Source: Phycisphaeraceae bacterium (GTDB taxonomy: Bacteria; Planctomycetota; Phycisphaerae; Phycisphaerales; Phycisphaeraceae). Taken from it: a DNA stretch of 46,989 bases. Below the pieces are notes generated by a model. It worked only from the letters and a program-made list of their open reading frames with translations, had not been told where the DNA came from and made no database searches. Positions within the stretch are counted from its first letter, which is position 1; the number at the start of each line of letters is the position of its first letter. Of this stretch, positions 26,818-34,929 are shown piece after piece. Both the position numbers and the translations under genes were made by a program. The DNA is taken from NCBI GenBank assembly GCA_028284155.1, contig JANQSF010000051.1, positions 1 through 46,989 on the forward strand. Direction: 5' to 3'.

Positions 26818-27429
26818 CTACGCGACCTCGGTCAGCGTCATCGTACCCGTGGACGAGTTCCACAGCCCGCCGCCTTCCTGGCCGTTGGTGGCGTTCACGG
26901 TTCCCGCGTTGTTCTCGATCCCGCCGCCTGCTCGGGCGTGGTTGTGCAGGCCGCCACCGTTGCCAGGGCCATAGTTCAACGTGCCGCCGGCGTCGTTCCA
27001 CAGTCCGCCGCCTTCGCTAGAAGAGGTGATGTGCAACCCGCCGCCGTTGATTTCCTGAACGTTCAACGTCCCGCCGTTGTTAAAGAGCCCGCCTCCACCC
27101 TGATCGCCGGTGGCGTGCACTGTACCGGCGTTGTCTTCGATCCCGCCGCCGGCGCGGGCTTTCGAGTGGACGCCGCCGCCGTTTCCTGGGCTAGCGGCTA
27201 CCAGCCCGCCGTTGTTGAAGATGCCGCCGCCGCCCTGATCTCCGGTGGCGTTCAGCGTGCCGCCGTCGTTCAGGATCCCGCCGCCGCTGCCCAGCGTCTC
27301 GACGACGACCGGCGCGGTATCGGTCGGCTGCGGGGTGTTGGCGACCGATTCAGCGCCTACAGCGCTCATCAGGACGCGGCCTTCGAGTTGCTCGTAGAAG
27401 CGGACGTTGTCGTTGGCTTGGCGTGTCAT
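26818..27429 (-). CDS. LEPR-XLL-type anchored Gly/Asn-repeat surface protein
   Basis: A 203-aa protein. Near the N terminus it has FYEQLEGRVLMSA (about residues 11-23), a variant of the planctomycete LEPR-XLL motif found at the start of very large extracellular proteins. The rest is a low-complexity repeat built on GGG[ILV]xN, for example GGGIFNNGG, GGGLFNNGG, GGGIENNAG and GGGLWNSS. A longer 74-residue period is visible between GNGGGVHSKARAGGG and GNGGGLHNHARAGGG. The units suggest a beta-helix or adhesin-like stack. It ends without a recognisable anchor. It is convergent with the small membrane gene. Function is unknown. Confidence 0.7.
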   Translation of the reverse strand: MTRQANDNVRFYEQLEGRVLMSAVGAESVANTPQPTDTAPVVVETLGSGGGILNDGGTLNATGDQGGGGIFNNGGLVAASPGNGGGVHSKARAGGGIEDNAGTVHATGDQGGGGLFNNGGTLNVQEINGGGLHITSSSEGGGLWNDAGGTLNYGPGNGGGLHNHARAGGGIENNAGTVNATNGQEGGGLWNSSTGTMTLTEVA

Positions 27430-27762
27430 GGCAGGTCCTTGTCATTGGGTGTTTGCATTTGGGTCGCGACTCGTCGTCGCGTCGCGGGGACTAGATGCAC
27501 GCGGCGTGCCAGGGCGACGAACCCGTTTCAGCGGCCGTGCACAGGGTTCGCCGTTCGACAAGTGGGGGATATCACCCAATCTGGGTGGGAATCGCCACGC
27601 GACCGCCCGCCACCTTCAGCCCCGGGCTCTGCCCGGGGACCGATGACGGGCCGTTGTGCGATTGTTTGGAAACGTCGGGTCTCTTTCGATGTTCAGATTG
27701 ACGGGTGCCCAGCCAACGTCCGGGGCTGAAGGGCGTGTCGCACCTTGTTAGCATGTCGCCCC
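27430..27762. other. Intergenic region with a CTTCAGCCCCGGGC inverted repeat
   Basis: CTTCAGCCCCGGGC (27614-27627) is matched in inverted orientation by CCGGGGCTGAAG (about 27720-27731). The first arm also forms a local hairpin CCCGGGC-TCT-GCCCGGG (27621-27637). No gene is seen. The region probably also carries the start signals of both flanking divergent genes. Confidence 0.5.
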
Positions 27763-29148
27763 ATGTGGAACGTGAAGACGTGGGCAACATGGGGCGGGCT
27801 TGTCGCGGCCGGCGCGACCTACCTGGCGTGTCGCGACGCCGACCTGTCGAACCCGGCCAGCATCACCGCAGCGGTTACCGCCGTCTGCGCGATCTGGTGG
27901 ATGTTCGAGGCGATCCCGATCGCCGCTACGTCGCTCGTCCCGTTGGCGGTCTTCCCCGTCTTCGGCATCCTCGACCACAAACAGGTGGCCGGCGCATACG
28001 GCGACAAACTCGTCCTGCTGTTGCTCGGTGGGTCGATCCTGTCGCAGGCGATGGAGAAAAGCGGCGTGCACCGGCGACTGGCGCTGGGCATGGTGCGCGC
28101 CGTCGGCGGGTACGGCGGTCGACGGCTCGTGCTCGGCTTCATGGTCGCGTCGGCCGTGCTTTCGATGTGGATCTCCAACACCGCGACCACGCTCATGCTC
28201 CTTCCCATCGCGCTGGCCGTCGTCGCCGACGCCAAAGACCAGCGGTTGACCATCCCGCTGCTGCTGGGCATGGCCTACGCCGCGAGCGTCGGCGGGCTCG
28301 GCACGCCGATCGGCACGACGCCGAACCTGCTCTTCCTCGAAAGCTACAACAAGCACCTCGCTGAAACAGATCGGTCGCCGATCACTTTCCTCGGCTGGAT
28401 GAAGATGGGCCTGCCCGTTGTGTTCATTATGCTGCCCATCATCTGGCTGTGGGTCACGCGCGGCCTCGGCAAAGCCGAACACGTCGAGATCCCCAAGTCC
28501 GGCGCCTGGCGGTCGCCCGAATGGCGGGTGCTGGTCGTCTTTTCCATCACCGCGCTGGCGTGGATGTTCCGCAAGCAGCCGTTCGGCGGCTGGAGCGATT
28601 GGTTCAACACACCGATCGCGCACGACAGTTCCGTCGCGCTGATCGCCTGCGTCCTGCTGTTCCTCCTGCCCGACGGCGAGGGTGGCAAACTGCTCGACTG
28701 GAAGTCGGCGGTGCGCGTGCCGTGGGGACTGTTCATCCTTTTCGGCGGCGGCATCGCACTCGCCCGCGCGTTCGACGCATCCGGCTTGAGCCAGGTCATC
28801 GGCGACGAGCTGAGCGGCATCACCAATTGGTCGCCCGTGCTCATGATCTTCGCCGTGTGTCTCACTGTGACGTTCCTGACCGAGGTCACGTCGAACACCG
28901 CGACGACCGCGCTGCTCATGCCCATCCTGCTCGCCGCGGGCAAGGCCGCCAACATCGACCCGGCCCTGCTCATGATGCCGGCCGTCCTGTCCGCGAGCTG
29001 CGCGTTCATGCTCCCCGTCGCCACCGCGCCAAACGCGATCGTGTTCGGTACCGAAAAATTTACCGTCGCCCGCATGGCCCGCGAGGGACTCATCATCAAC
29101 CTCATCGGCGCTTGCGTGATCACCGCGCTGTGCATGGTCATGTTGTGA
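27763..29148 (+). CDS. SLC13/DASS-family sodium:anion symporter
   Basis: A 461-aa polytopic transporter of the divalent anion:Na+ symporter family. It carries both Na+/substrate SNT-type motifs, WISNTATTLMLLPIALAV (about residues 142-159) and TEVTSNTATTALLMPILLA (about 376-394). It also has GGLGTPIGTTPNLLFLESY (about 178-196) and ATAPNAIVFG near the C terminus. Eleven or so hydrophobic segments fit the family. Substrates are typically dicarboxylates (succinate, malate, citrate) or sulfate, and the exact one cannot be read. ATG at 27763 is preferred over a TTG at 27745. Upstream there is TAGCAT eight bases before the ATG and no Shine-Dalgarno sequence. Confidence 0.92.
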   Translation: MWNVKTWATWGGLVAAGATYLACRDADLSNPASITAAVTAVCAIWWMFEAIPIAATSLVPLAVFPVFGILDHKQVAGAYGDKLVLLLLGGSILSQAMEKSGVHRRLALGMVRAVGGYGGRRLVLGFMVASAVLSMWISNTATTLMLLPIALAVVADAKDQRLTIPLLLGMAYAASVGGLGTPIGTTPNLLFLESYNKHLAETDRSPITFLGWMKMGLPVVFIMLPIIWLWVTRGLGKAEHVEIPKSGAWRSPEWRVLVVFSITALAWMFRKQPFGGWSDWFNTPIAHDSSVALIACVLLFLLPDGEGGKLLDWKSAVRVPWGLFILFGGGIALARAFDASGLSQVIGDELSGITNWSPVLMIFAVCLTVTFLTEVTSNTATTALLMPILLAAGKAANIDPALLMMPAVLSASCAFMLPVATAPNAIVFGTEKFTVARMAREGLIINLIGACVITALCMVML

Positions 29149-29245
29149 TCGGGTGTGACGGGTGTCACAAGTGCAGTGCGATCCCGCCCCTTCAGCCCGG
29201 GCTTCGCTCTAGCTTTTCTACCCAAGTCAGGCCGACCGGCGTAGA

Positions 29246-29608
29246 GAGGCGGTGTCCTGCCGGACGGGCCTCTTCAATCGCCAGAGTGGCTCGGACTTGG
29301 CGCCAGCAGACCACCCTGTTTCGCCCGCGATCACACCCTCCGCGCCGCACACGCCAAGGGCGCGGGCGATTGGGGCCTTCTGCGGCCAGCCCCACCCCCG
29401 GATAAAACCCCCGGCCGCCCCCGGAAGGTTCGGGCGTGCGTCGGGCGCGCAATGATTGGCCCACCCTTCCAGGGGGGGCCGGGGAGTTTGAGGGGCCGGC
29501 GGCGAGGCCCCTCATCTGATGTGGTCTTCACGGCGAAGCCGTTCCGTTGAAGCGCAGCGCCAAGCCGCTGCGGCGTTTGAGCAGGCCCGCCCGGCACGGC
29601 ACTGCATC
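29246..29608 (-). repeat. MITE-like element, full-length copy 3
   Basis: It is the reverse-orientation counterpart of the 2-kb copy. The left end here, GAGGCGGTGTCCTGCCGGAC, continues GGGCCTCTTCAATCGCC; the right end, reverse-complemented, reads GATGCAGTGCCGTGCCGGGC and continues GGGCCTGCTCAAACGCC. I count exactly 363 bp for both copies. The interior retains CGTGTGCGGCGCGGAGG and AAGTCCGAGCCACTCTGGCG shared with the others, but the middle is rich in C and G and diverged. Confidence 0.75.
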
Positions 29609-29689
29609 TTTTAATTCTGCGACTCGACTCGTGTAGAACAACGAGGACAATGCCCGGGGCTGAAGGGCGAACACGTCACCGCCGCAGCG

Positions 29690-29695
29690 TAAGAT
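29690..29695 (+). promoter_or_regulatory. -10-like TAAGAT, probable leaderless start
   Basis: TAAGAT is followed by CAACCC and then the ATG of the zinc-ribbon gene. No Shine-Dalgarno sequence and no clear -35 are visible. Confidence 0.35.
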
Positions 29696-29701
29696 CAACC
29701 C

Positions 29702-30202
29702 ATGCCCGACCCCGGCCCGCCACTGGTTGACCCGTATGCACTGCCCATGCCCGACCTGGGCTTGCTGTGTCGGTCGTGCGACTACAACCTCAACGGCGTC
29801 GGCGAACACCGCTGCCCGGAGTGCGGCCGACCGTTCTCGCCCGACGACTACCTGCCCGAGGGCGCGTTCCCGCCGCTCTACGTCGACGGCGAACCGGTGC
29901 GACCGGACGACGAACTGATCGCCCTGTTGCGCACGCACGGCATCGTCGTGGGCAGCCAGATGAACGCATTCGACGAGGCGTTCGGCTTCAAGTTTGGCGT
30001 CACGCAACAGCCGGCCGTCACCGTCCCGCGAGACGACTTCTGGGCCGCCGTCGACCTGGTCGTCCGCCACCGCCGCGACCTGCCCCTGCCGCCGCCGCCG
30101 CAAGCCGACGAGCCAAAAGCCGACTGGGTCTGCAAGGGCTGCGGCGAAGAAAACCCCGGCACCTTCGACGTCTGCTGGCAGTGCGAGGCCGAACGCGGGT
30201 GA
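29702..30202 (+). CDS. Double zinc-ribbon protein with RanBP2-like finger
   Basis: A 166-aa small protein. The N-terminal ribbon is CRSCDYNLNGVGEHRCPECG (about residues 23-42), a form common in Phycisphaerae genomes. A middle domain (about 55-125) includes LYVDGEPVRPDDELIALLR and is acidic and Phe-rich. The C terminus is WVCKGCGEENPGTFDVCWQC (about 143-162), matching the RanBP2-type zinc finger consensus W-x-C-x2-C. Pro-rich linkers separate them. It may bind nucleic acid or protein, and the middle may be a DUF2007-like signalling domain. An in-frame second ATG at residue 16 is an alternative start. Confidence 0.72.
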   Translation: MPDPGPPLVDPYALPMPDLGLLCRSCDYNLNGVGEHRCPECGRPFSPDDYLPEGAFPPLYVDGEPVRPDDELIALLRTHGIVVGSQMNAFDEAFGFKFGVTQQPAVTVPRDDFWAAVDLVVRHRRDLPLPPPPQADEPKADWVCKGCGEENPGTFDVCWQCEAERG

Positions 30203-30221
30203 AGCGCGCAACGCCGCCGAC

Positions 30222-30293
30222 GTAGGGTGGGCACTGCCCACCACAGAGTACGGCAGCGCATCGAAACACGATGGTGGGCAGTGCCCACCCTAC
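30222..30293. repeat. 72-bp twin hairpin repeat, copy 2
   Basis: The arms GTAGGGTGGGCACTGCCCACCA and TGGTGGGCAGTGCCCACCCTAC are perfect 22-bp complements around a 28-base loop. They share arms and total length with the copy at 23180-23251, but the loop differs. It starts 20 bases after the zinc-ribbon stop codon and may also act as a transcript end. Confidence 0.8.
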
Positions 30294-30434
30294 GCATGCA
30301 CCCGAAGGATCAACGGTTGGTGAGTGGGCAACGATCCGAGACTGCGCGTGATGCGTGGTATAACTGAGACGCACCCCAAATACGTACCCCATCATCAACG
30401 TCCCAAACCAACATCCATGCGTCAGGTGATTCTC

Positions 30435-31124
30435 ATGTTGAACAAACCCCATTTGCTCACGTCACTCGCCTTGACCTTAACCGTCACCCTCCTCACCCAC
30501 GCCGCGCACGCGCAGACCGACAAGAAGTACGACCCGCGCAAGTGGGAGAAGACGATCCAAAAGTTTGAGGCCGCCGACAAGAAAGAAACGCCGCCCACCG
30601 GTGCAACGCTGTTCATCGGCTCGTCGAGCATCCGCGGGTGGGACCTCAAGAGGTTCTTCCCCGACCTGCCGGCCATCAACCGCGGGTTCGGCGGGTCACA
30701 CATCGAAGACTCGACGTTCTACGCGCACCGCATCGTTTGGCCTTACAAACCGAAAACGATCGTGCTTTACGCGGGCGACAACGATATGGCGTTCGGCAAG
30801 TCAGCCGACACGGTCGTCGCGCACTACAAGCTGTTCGTCAAACGCGTGCGCGAGAAATTGCCCGAGGCGCGCATCGTGTACGTGCCGATCAAACCCAGCC
30901 TGTCACGCTGGAACCTTTGGCCGAAGATGCGCGACGCCAATGCGAAGATCAAGGCCGTCATCGACAACGACCCCAAGCAAGCCTATGCCCCGACCGACGC
31001 CGCCACCCTCGGCGACGACGGCAAGCCGCGCAAAGACTTCTTCCTCAAAGACGGCCTGCACCTGAACGCCAAGGGGTACGCGGCGTGGACGAAGGTTGTG
31101 CAGGCGGTGTTGGATAAGAAGTGA
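30435..31124 (+). CDS. Exported SGNH/GDSL-family hydrolase
   Basis: A 229-aa secreted esterase-like protein of the SGNH fold. After a signal peptide (about residues 1-27, ending AHAQ), block I appears as FIGSSSIRGWDL (about 62-73) with the catalytic Ser. The central block has LYAGDNDMAFG, and block V is KDGLHLNAKGYAAW, supplying Asp and His. It is 229 aa against about 200-260 for the family. Substrates of close relatives include acetylated carbohydrates and lipids, and the specific substrate is unknown. ATG at 30435 is supported by AGGTGA five bases upstream and the signal peptide. Its stop overlaps the next gene as GTGA. Confidence 0.85.
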   Translation: MLNKPHLLTSLALTLTVTLLTHAAHAQTDKKYDPRKWEKTIQKFEAADKKETPPTGATLFIGSSSIRGWDLKRFFPDLPAINRGFGGSHIEDSTFYAHRIVWPYKPKTIVLYAGDNDMAFGKSADTVVAHYKLFVKRVREKLPEARIVYVPIKPSLSRWNLWPKMRDANAKIKAVIDNDPKQAYAPTDAATLGDDGKPRKDFFLKDGLHLNAKGYAAWTKVVQAVLDKK

Positions 31125-31885
31125 ACGACGCGGGTTGGGGCGAGAACCGCACGAAGCTCATGCCCGCTCAGTCGTATAGCGATTCCAGCGTATCAAACAT
31201 TGACCGTGCGGCACGCGCTCGGTTGATTGATGTCGTGCGACAGTACTTGGACGACGAGATCGCCGCCGTGTCATTCGACGATGAACTTCAAGAAATCAGA
31301 TCAAGTACCGAAGACCCGACCGTTAGTCACGTTGTCTCGTCCCTTTGGTTTCACTACGACGATTTCAGCGATCATCACGCCGTTTTGGATCGACATGAAT
31401 GGCGGTTGATCCAAAGGTTTCTACTCGTTCTTGAGTCGGATGCGACGATCTGTCTGGAACATCACCGCCGATGGTCGCTGACGCAAGCTGTGGCTATCCT
31501 GGCGTTGGTCGGCTTTACGTTCTGCCTGGGGCGGTTTGGTGTTAGCGCGCAATCCGCAATCATGACGGCGTCATGCGGCGTGGTTTCGATGTTGATCGCC
31601 CTGTGGGTCTACTGTCGATCGCCAAGGCTGACGTTACGCGAGATGGCGTTGTCGCCCTTCAAGTCAACCGACCAACTGCGGGCGGTGCGGCGATTGGCTC
31701 CATCCTTTGTCAATCAGCCGTATCCGATCCGTTTACGCGGCCGACGGATTCGGGCGCCGTGGGTTGCCGTGTTGATGAGCGTTCCGGCGTTTGCAGGTTG
31801 GTTGTTCATTGCGCCGTTGGCGCTCGCGATTCAGGCACTGCCCACAACCGACACCAAGGTCACAGTGCATACGCCGTCAGTGTAG
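31121..31885 (+). CDS. Hypothetical membrane protein
   Basis: A 254-aa protein starting with GTG that overlaps the hydrolase stop, or at an ATG 13 codons later. The N-terminal 120 residues are soluble and acidic, with DVVRQYLDDEIAAVSFDDEL and SSLWFHYDDFSDHHAVLDRH. Four hydrophobic segments follow (about 129-150, 154-175, 216-232 and 233-246), with a basic loop between. No family is recognised. Coupling to the SGNH hydrolase suggests expression from the same transcript but not necessarily a shared function. Confidence 0.65.
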   Translation: MNDAGWGENRTKLMPAQSYSDSSVSNIDRAARARLIDVVRQYLDDEIAAVSFDDELQEIRSSTEDPTVSHVVSSLWFHYDDFSDHHAVLDRHEWRLIQRFLLVLESDATICLEHHRRWSLTQAVAILALVGFTFCLGRFGVSAQSAIMTASCGVVSMLIALWVYCRSPRLTLREMALSPFKSTDQLRAVRRLAPSFVNQPYPIRLRGRRIRAPWVAVLMSVPAFAGWLFIAPLALAIQALPTTDTKVTVHTPSV

Positions 31886-31929
31886 TGTTGAACGAGTCAG
31901 CCTGAACTCTTTTGGATACGAGCGTAGTG

Positions 31930-32316
31930 ATGGGCTTTGCAATCTGCGTCCAGTGTGGAAGTCAAAAGGAGGCGGCATTGGAGCAATGCCGCCTGTGTGG
32001 CTTCGATCCTTCCAATTCCGACGACGACGAGGTCAAGAGCGTTTACCTCTCGGTCGGCCGATTTGCCTGCGATGACGCGGAAGTGCAGCAGGCGTATCGC
32101 GAAGAGTTGCAGGTAATCGCAGGTCGTATTCAATCCGGCAAATCCGTCGATTACGACGCGCAGGAACTCGATCGGTTACGGGTGCAGAAGGAGATGGTGG
32201 AGAGTGTGCCTGCGATGGCAGTATGGGGCGCGGTTTTTCGTTTATTCCTGCCAGCGTTGATCTTTCTGGCGATTCTCGGTCTCGTCAACGTTCTTCTGAA
32301 GATAGCATTGAGATAG
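31930..32316 (+). CDS. Zinc-ribbon protein with C-terminal membrane helix
   Basis: A 128-aa protein. The N terminus has CVQCGSQKEAALEQCRLCG (about residues 6-24), a CxxC-x10-CxxC ribbon. An acidic helical segment follows (about 30-95, EVQQAYREELQVIAGRIQSG), and the C terminus is one membrane helix (FLPALIFLAILGLVNVLL, about 107-124). ATG at 31930 is preferred over a TTG at 31912. The single C-terminal helix suggests tail anchoring with the ribbon in the cytoplasm. No family is recognised. Confidence 0.6.
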   Translation: MGFAICVQCGSQKEAALEQCRLCGFDPSNSDDDEVKSVYLSVGRFACDDAEVQQAYREELQVIAGRIQSGKSVDYDAQELDRLRVQKEMVESVPAMAVWGAVFRLFLPALIFLAILGLVNVLLKIALR

Positions 32317-32466
32317 GCTAGGTCACCCAACCTCACAAAGATGACCGGTGTCTGGTCAACCGATCTGACCTATGCGACTCCCGACCTCCTCCGACTTCGT
32401 CACTCGCCATTCGTCCCTCGTCCCTCGCCACTCTCCTGACTTCGAGGGTCACCACTCCCTACCGAC

Positions 32467-34836
32467 TCACTCCAACATAAACCCCGCCTCAGCCCACGCG
32501 CCGTAGTTCTCCTCTTTGCCGTGGTGGTAGATCGTGATCGTCTTCGCGCCCTCGGGGATGTCGACAATGATCTGTCGGCCCGGCGTCTGTCGGCCGAAGA
32601 TGCCGGCCGGTTTGTCGTCGTCATCGTCACCCTTGGACTTCCCGCTCGACCAGATGAGGCCTTGCTTTTCGAGTTCAGCTTGCGAGGCGTCCCCGTCCTT
32701 CTTGTCCTTCCCGTCGTCGAACTTGATGCGGAACTCTCCGGCGCTGCCCGAGCCGTGTGCCAGACCGATCACGGCGACAAACCTCTTGTATTTCGGGTCG
32801 AGCTTGTACGTGATGGGCGAGTATGGCAGCGTCGCGTAGCCGTTGGCGAACGGGTAGCCGCGCACGGTCAACGGTTCCCCCTTCGTCGTCTTGCCGTTTT
32901 CCAGCGCGCCGTTCTTCCCGCGTGCGCCGAAGCGTTCCGGCTTGAGCGACGCCAGCGGCACGTCGGGTTTGATGGGTTGGCCGGTCTCCGGCAGGTCGGT
33001 GACGATCGGCTCGACCGATGCCCGCCCCCACAGGATGCCGGCCGCATCAACCCACTTGGTCGGGTTACCGAACACGACTATCTTCAGGTCAACCGTCTTG
33101 CCCGCCCACTTGCCCAGCGACCACCGCCGGTCGTTGTACGAGCCCCGCGAGGTGACCGTGCTGATGTCGCCGTTCATGATCGTGCCGGCGTGTTCGCCGT
33201 TGACGTGCAGTTGGATCTTGTGTCCTTCCATGGCGTGGCTGTGTCGCGCGGCGGCGATGTGCACCCACGCCGACGCCGGTGTGACCTTGACCCGACGCGT
33301 CAATTCGAGAATGGGCTGATCTTTTTTGAACGGCCCCTTCGTCGTCGGACGCATCGCGGCCATCCAGCGTCTGGACGGGCTGTGCCAATAGCGAATGACC
33401 TCGACCCGTTGGCGGTCGGCCTCGCTCAACTGCCAACCCGACAGCGCCGGGAACTGCTCGAGCAGATCGTCGTCGTCTCTGCGGGGCAGTTTCGAGCGGT
33501 CGACGCGGACCATCGGGTTCAGCCAATCGACCTCGTCGCGGATGTCGGCCGGGTCGGCGCCCTTCGGCCGATCGCTGTGCGCGAACTCGGTGACCAGCAC
33601 CAATCGCTTGCCACCTTCGAGGCCGCCGATGTCAATGCGCACCGGGTCGGTCCCGCCGCGGATGATGTCGCTCCGCCACAGCGGCTTGCCCTTGGGCTCG
33701 TCTTTGTAGATCACGCAGCGCACACAGCCGCCGCCGCCGACGGCCCGGTCAAGCCCGACCCACGCGGTGAAACGGGTCGCGCCCGGTGGCAGGTCGAAGG
33801 CGACCTCGCTGTACGAGTGCGTGCCGACGCCCAGGTCGCTGAGGTACGGCCCACTGGCCAGGTGGCCGCCGCGCACGTTCGCGTCGCGCTTCCACGGCCA
33901 GACGAAGCCGGTGTAGCTGCGCTCCGCCAACGCCCTGCCCGGCAGGACGGACAGCGGAACCTGCTCGGGTTCGCGGTAGCTGCGCCAGACACTTTCTTCA
34001 AAAGGTACGAGCACCGGGTCGAGCGCCCACGTCGGCGTCACGGCGTGGTAATACTTGACGTTGCGTCGCCCGTCGTTGTCGGTGGCGCGCGTCATGCCCC
34101 GACGGAAGGTCAGCACCGCGCCGTCCATCGTGCGGAGTCGGCCGACCAGGTCCGGCCAATCCTTCTTGCGACCGTCTTCCTCCGGTGCGGTCGCGGTGAC
34201 GTCTTCCAGGATGGCGTCGATACGGTTCAAACGCATGCCGATCGGCGGGTGGACCTCGGCCAACTCAAGCCAGGTCGCGGTGAAGCTGTCGTTGTCGGTC
34301 AGGGCGCGGACGCCGGCCGACGACCAGCGCATGGCCTTGGCACGCACGCGACGGCCGTCGCTGAACACGATCGTGCCCGGGTCGATCGGCCCTTGAGGGC
34401 GTCCGGCGAACACGATGCGCGCGATGTGGTTCGGGCGCACGGCCACGGTGTCTTCGCGCTTGGCCCACGCGGTCAGCGGCGCACGCAATTCGACCTGCGC
34501 GTGCTCGGGCATACCGCTGGATACGTCGGGCGGAAACACACCTTTGAGAATTCCAAGCAGTCGGTCGCCGTTGGCGAACTCGACGAAAGGCCCGACCGGG
34601 TCCAGCAGCGGCAGCGTCGTGTCGTGCAGCAGCAGCAGCGGGTTCTTCTTGTCGAAGAATCGCTTGTTGTTCAGGTGCGGATTGCCGTGGTCGTGGTGCC
34701 AGTCTCGAATGTCCTTGCCGATCACGACCGTGCCGTCGCGCAGCATCGCCCAGTATCGGTCGTCGCGGTCCTGCGCTGACGCCGTGCCGGCAAGTAAGGC
34801 TGCGAACAGGACGAGGCACGTCAAGAGTCGTCGCAT
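32467..34836 (-). CDS. Secreted protein with NPCBM-like carbohydrate-binding domains
   Basis: A roughly 789-aa exported protein (signal peptide, residues 1-21 from MRRLLTCLVLFAALLAGTASA). The N-terminal third resembles a planctomycete secreted module beginning DRYWAMLRDGTVVIGKDI. Two NPCBM/NEW2-type beta-sandwich regions are suspected: FTAWVGLDRAVGGGGCVRCV (about residues 371-390) and, at the C terminus, GYATLPYSPITYKLDPKYKR with VAVIGLAHGSGSAGEFRIKF. Such domains bind glycans near hydrolases. An upstream ATG (34845) would add three residues; longer starts are less likely because they would precede the signal peptide. It follows the PQQ/PA14 gene by about 90 bp and is probably its operon partner. 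Confidence 0.7.
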   Translation of the reverse strand: MRRLLTCLVLFAALLAGTASAQDRDDRYWAMLRDGTVVIGKDIRDWHHDHGNPHLNNKRFFDKKNPLLLLHDTTLPLLDPVGPFVEFANGDRLLGILKGVFPPDVSSGMPEHAQVELRAPLTAWAKREDTVAVRPNHIARIVFAGRPQGPIDPGTIVFSDGRRVRAKAMRWSSAGVRALTDNDSFTATWLELAEVHPPIGMRLNRIDAILEDVTATAPEEDGRKKDWPDLVGRLRTMDGAVLTFRRGMTRATDNDGRRNVKYYHAVTPTWALDPVLVPFEESVWRSYREPEQVPLSVLPGRALAERSYTGFVWPWKRDANVRGGHLASGPYLSDLGVGTHSYSEVAFDLPPGATRFTAWVGLDRAVGGGGCVRCVIYKDEPKGKPLWRSDIIRGGTDPVRIDIGGLEGGKRLVLVTEFAHSDRPKGADPADIRDEVDWLNPMVRVDRSKLPRRDDDDLLEQFPALSGWQLSEADRQRVEVIRYWHSPSRRWMAAMRPTTKGPFKKDQPILELTRRVKVTPASAWVHIAAARHSHAMEGHKIQLHVNGEHAGTIMNGDISTVTSRGSYNDRRWSLGKWAGKTVDLKIVVFGNPTKWVDAAGILWGRASVEPIVTDLPETGQPIKPDVPLASLKPERFGARGKNGALENGKTTKGEPLTVRGYPFANGYATLPYSPITYKLDPKYKRFVAVIGLAHGSGSAGEFRIKFDDGKDKKDGDASQAELEKQGLIWSSGKSKGDDDDDKPAGIFGRQTPGRQIIVDIPEGAKTITIYHHGKEENYGAWAEAGFMLE

Positions 34837-34929
34837 GAACAACATTCCGTGTCCGGGTCGTTGGGGTTGCATTGGGAGGTCGGCCAACGCTTGACGCGCG
34901 GCACGCCGGTCACGCCGCGACGCCTTGCG

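Larger units (their letters stand above)
29149..29701. other. Intergenic region nested around repeat element copy 3
   Basis: It is filled mostly by the 363-bp element at 29246-29608. On both sides are inverted arms CTTCAGCCCGGGC (29190-29202) and GCCCGGGGCTGAAG (29652-29665), with smaller arms TTCTAC (about 29215) and GTAGAA (about 29633) inside them. No gene was found. Confidence 0.6.

Noticed and set aside
32317..32466. Pyrimidine-rich CGTCCCTCGTCCCTCG stretch as a tandem repeat or CRISPR remnant
   Set aside because: It is two imperfect short repeats only, with no spacers of even length and no cas gene in the window.
32521..34779. 752-aa plus-strand open frame antisense to the NPCBM-like gene
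   Set aside because: The reverse-strand gene has a signal peptide and recognisable modules. This one is compositional, Arg/Val-rich, and has no start site.
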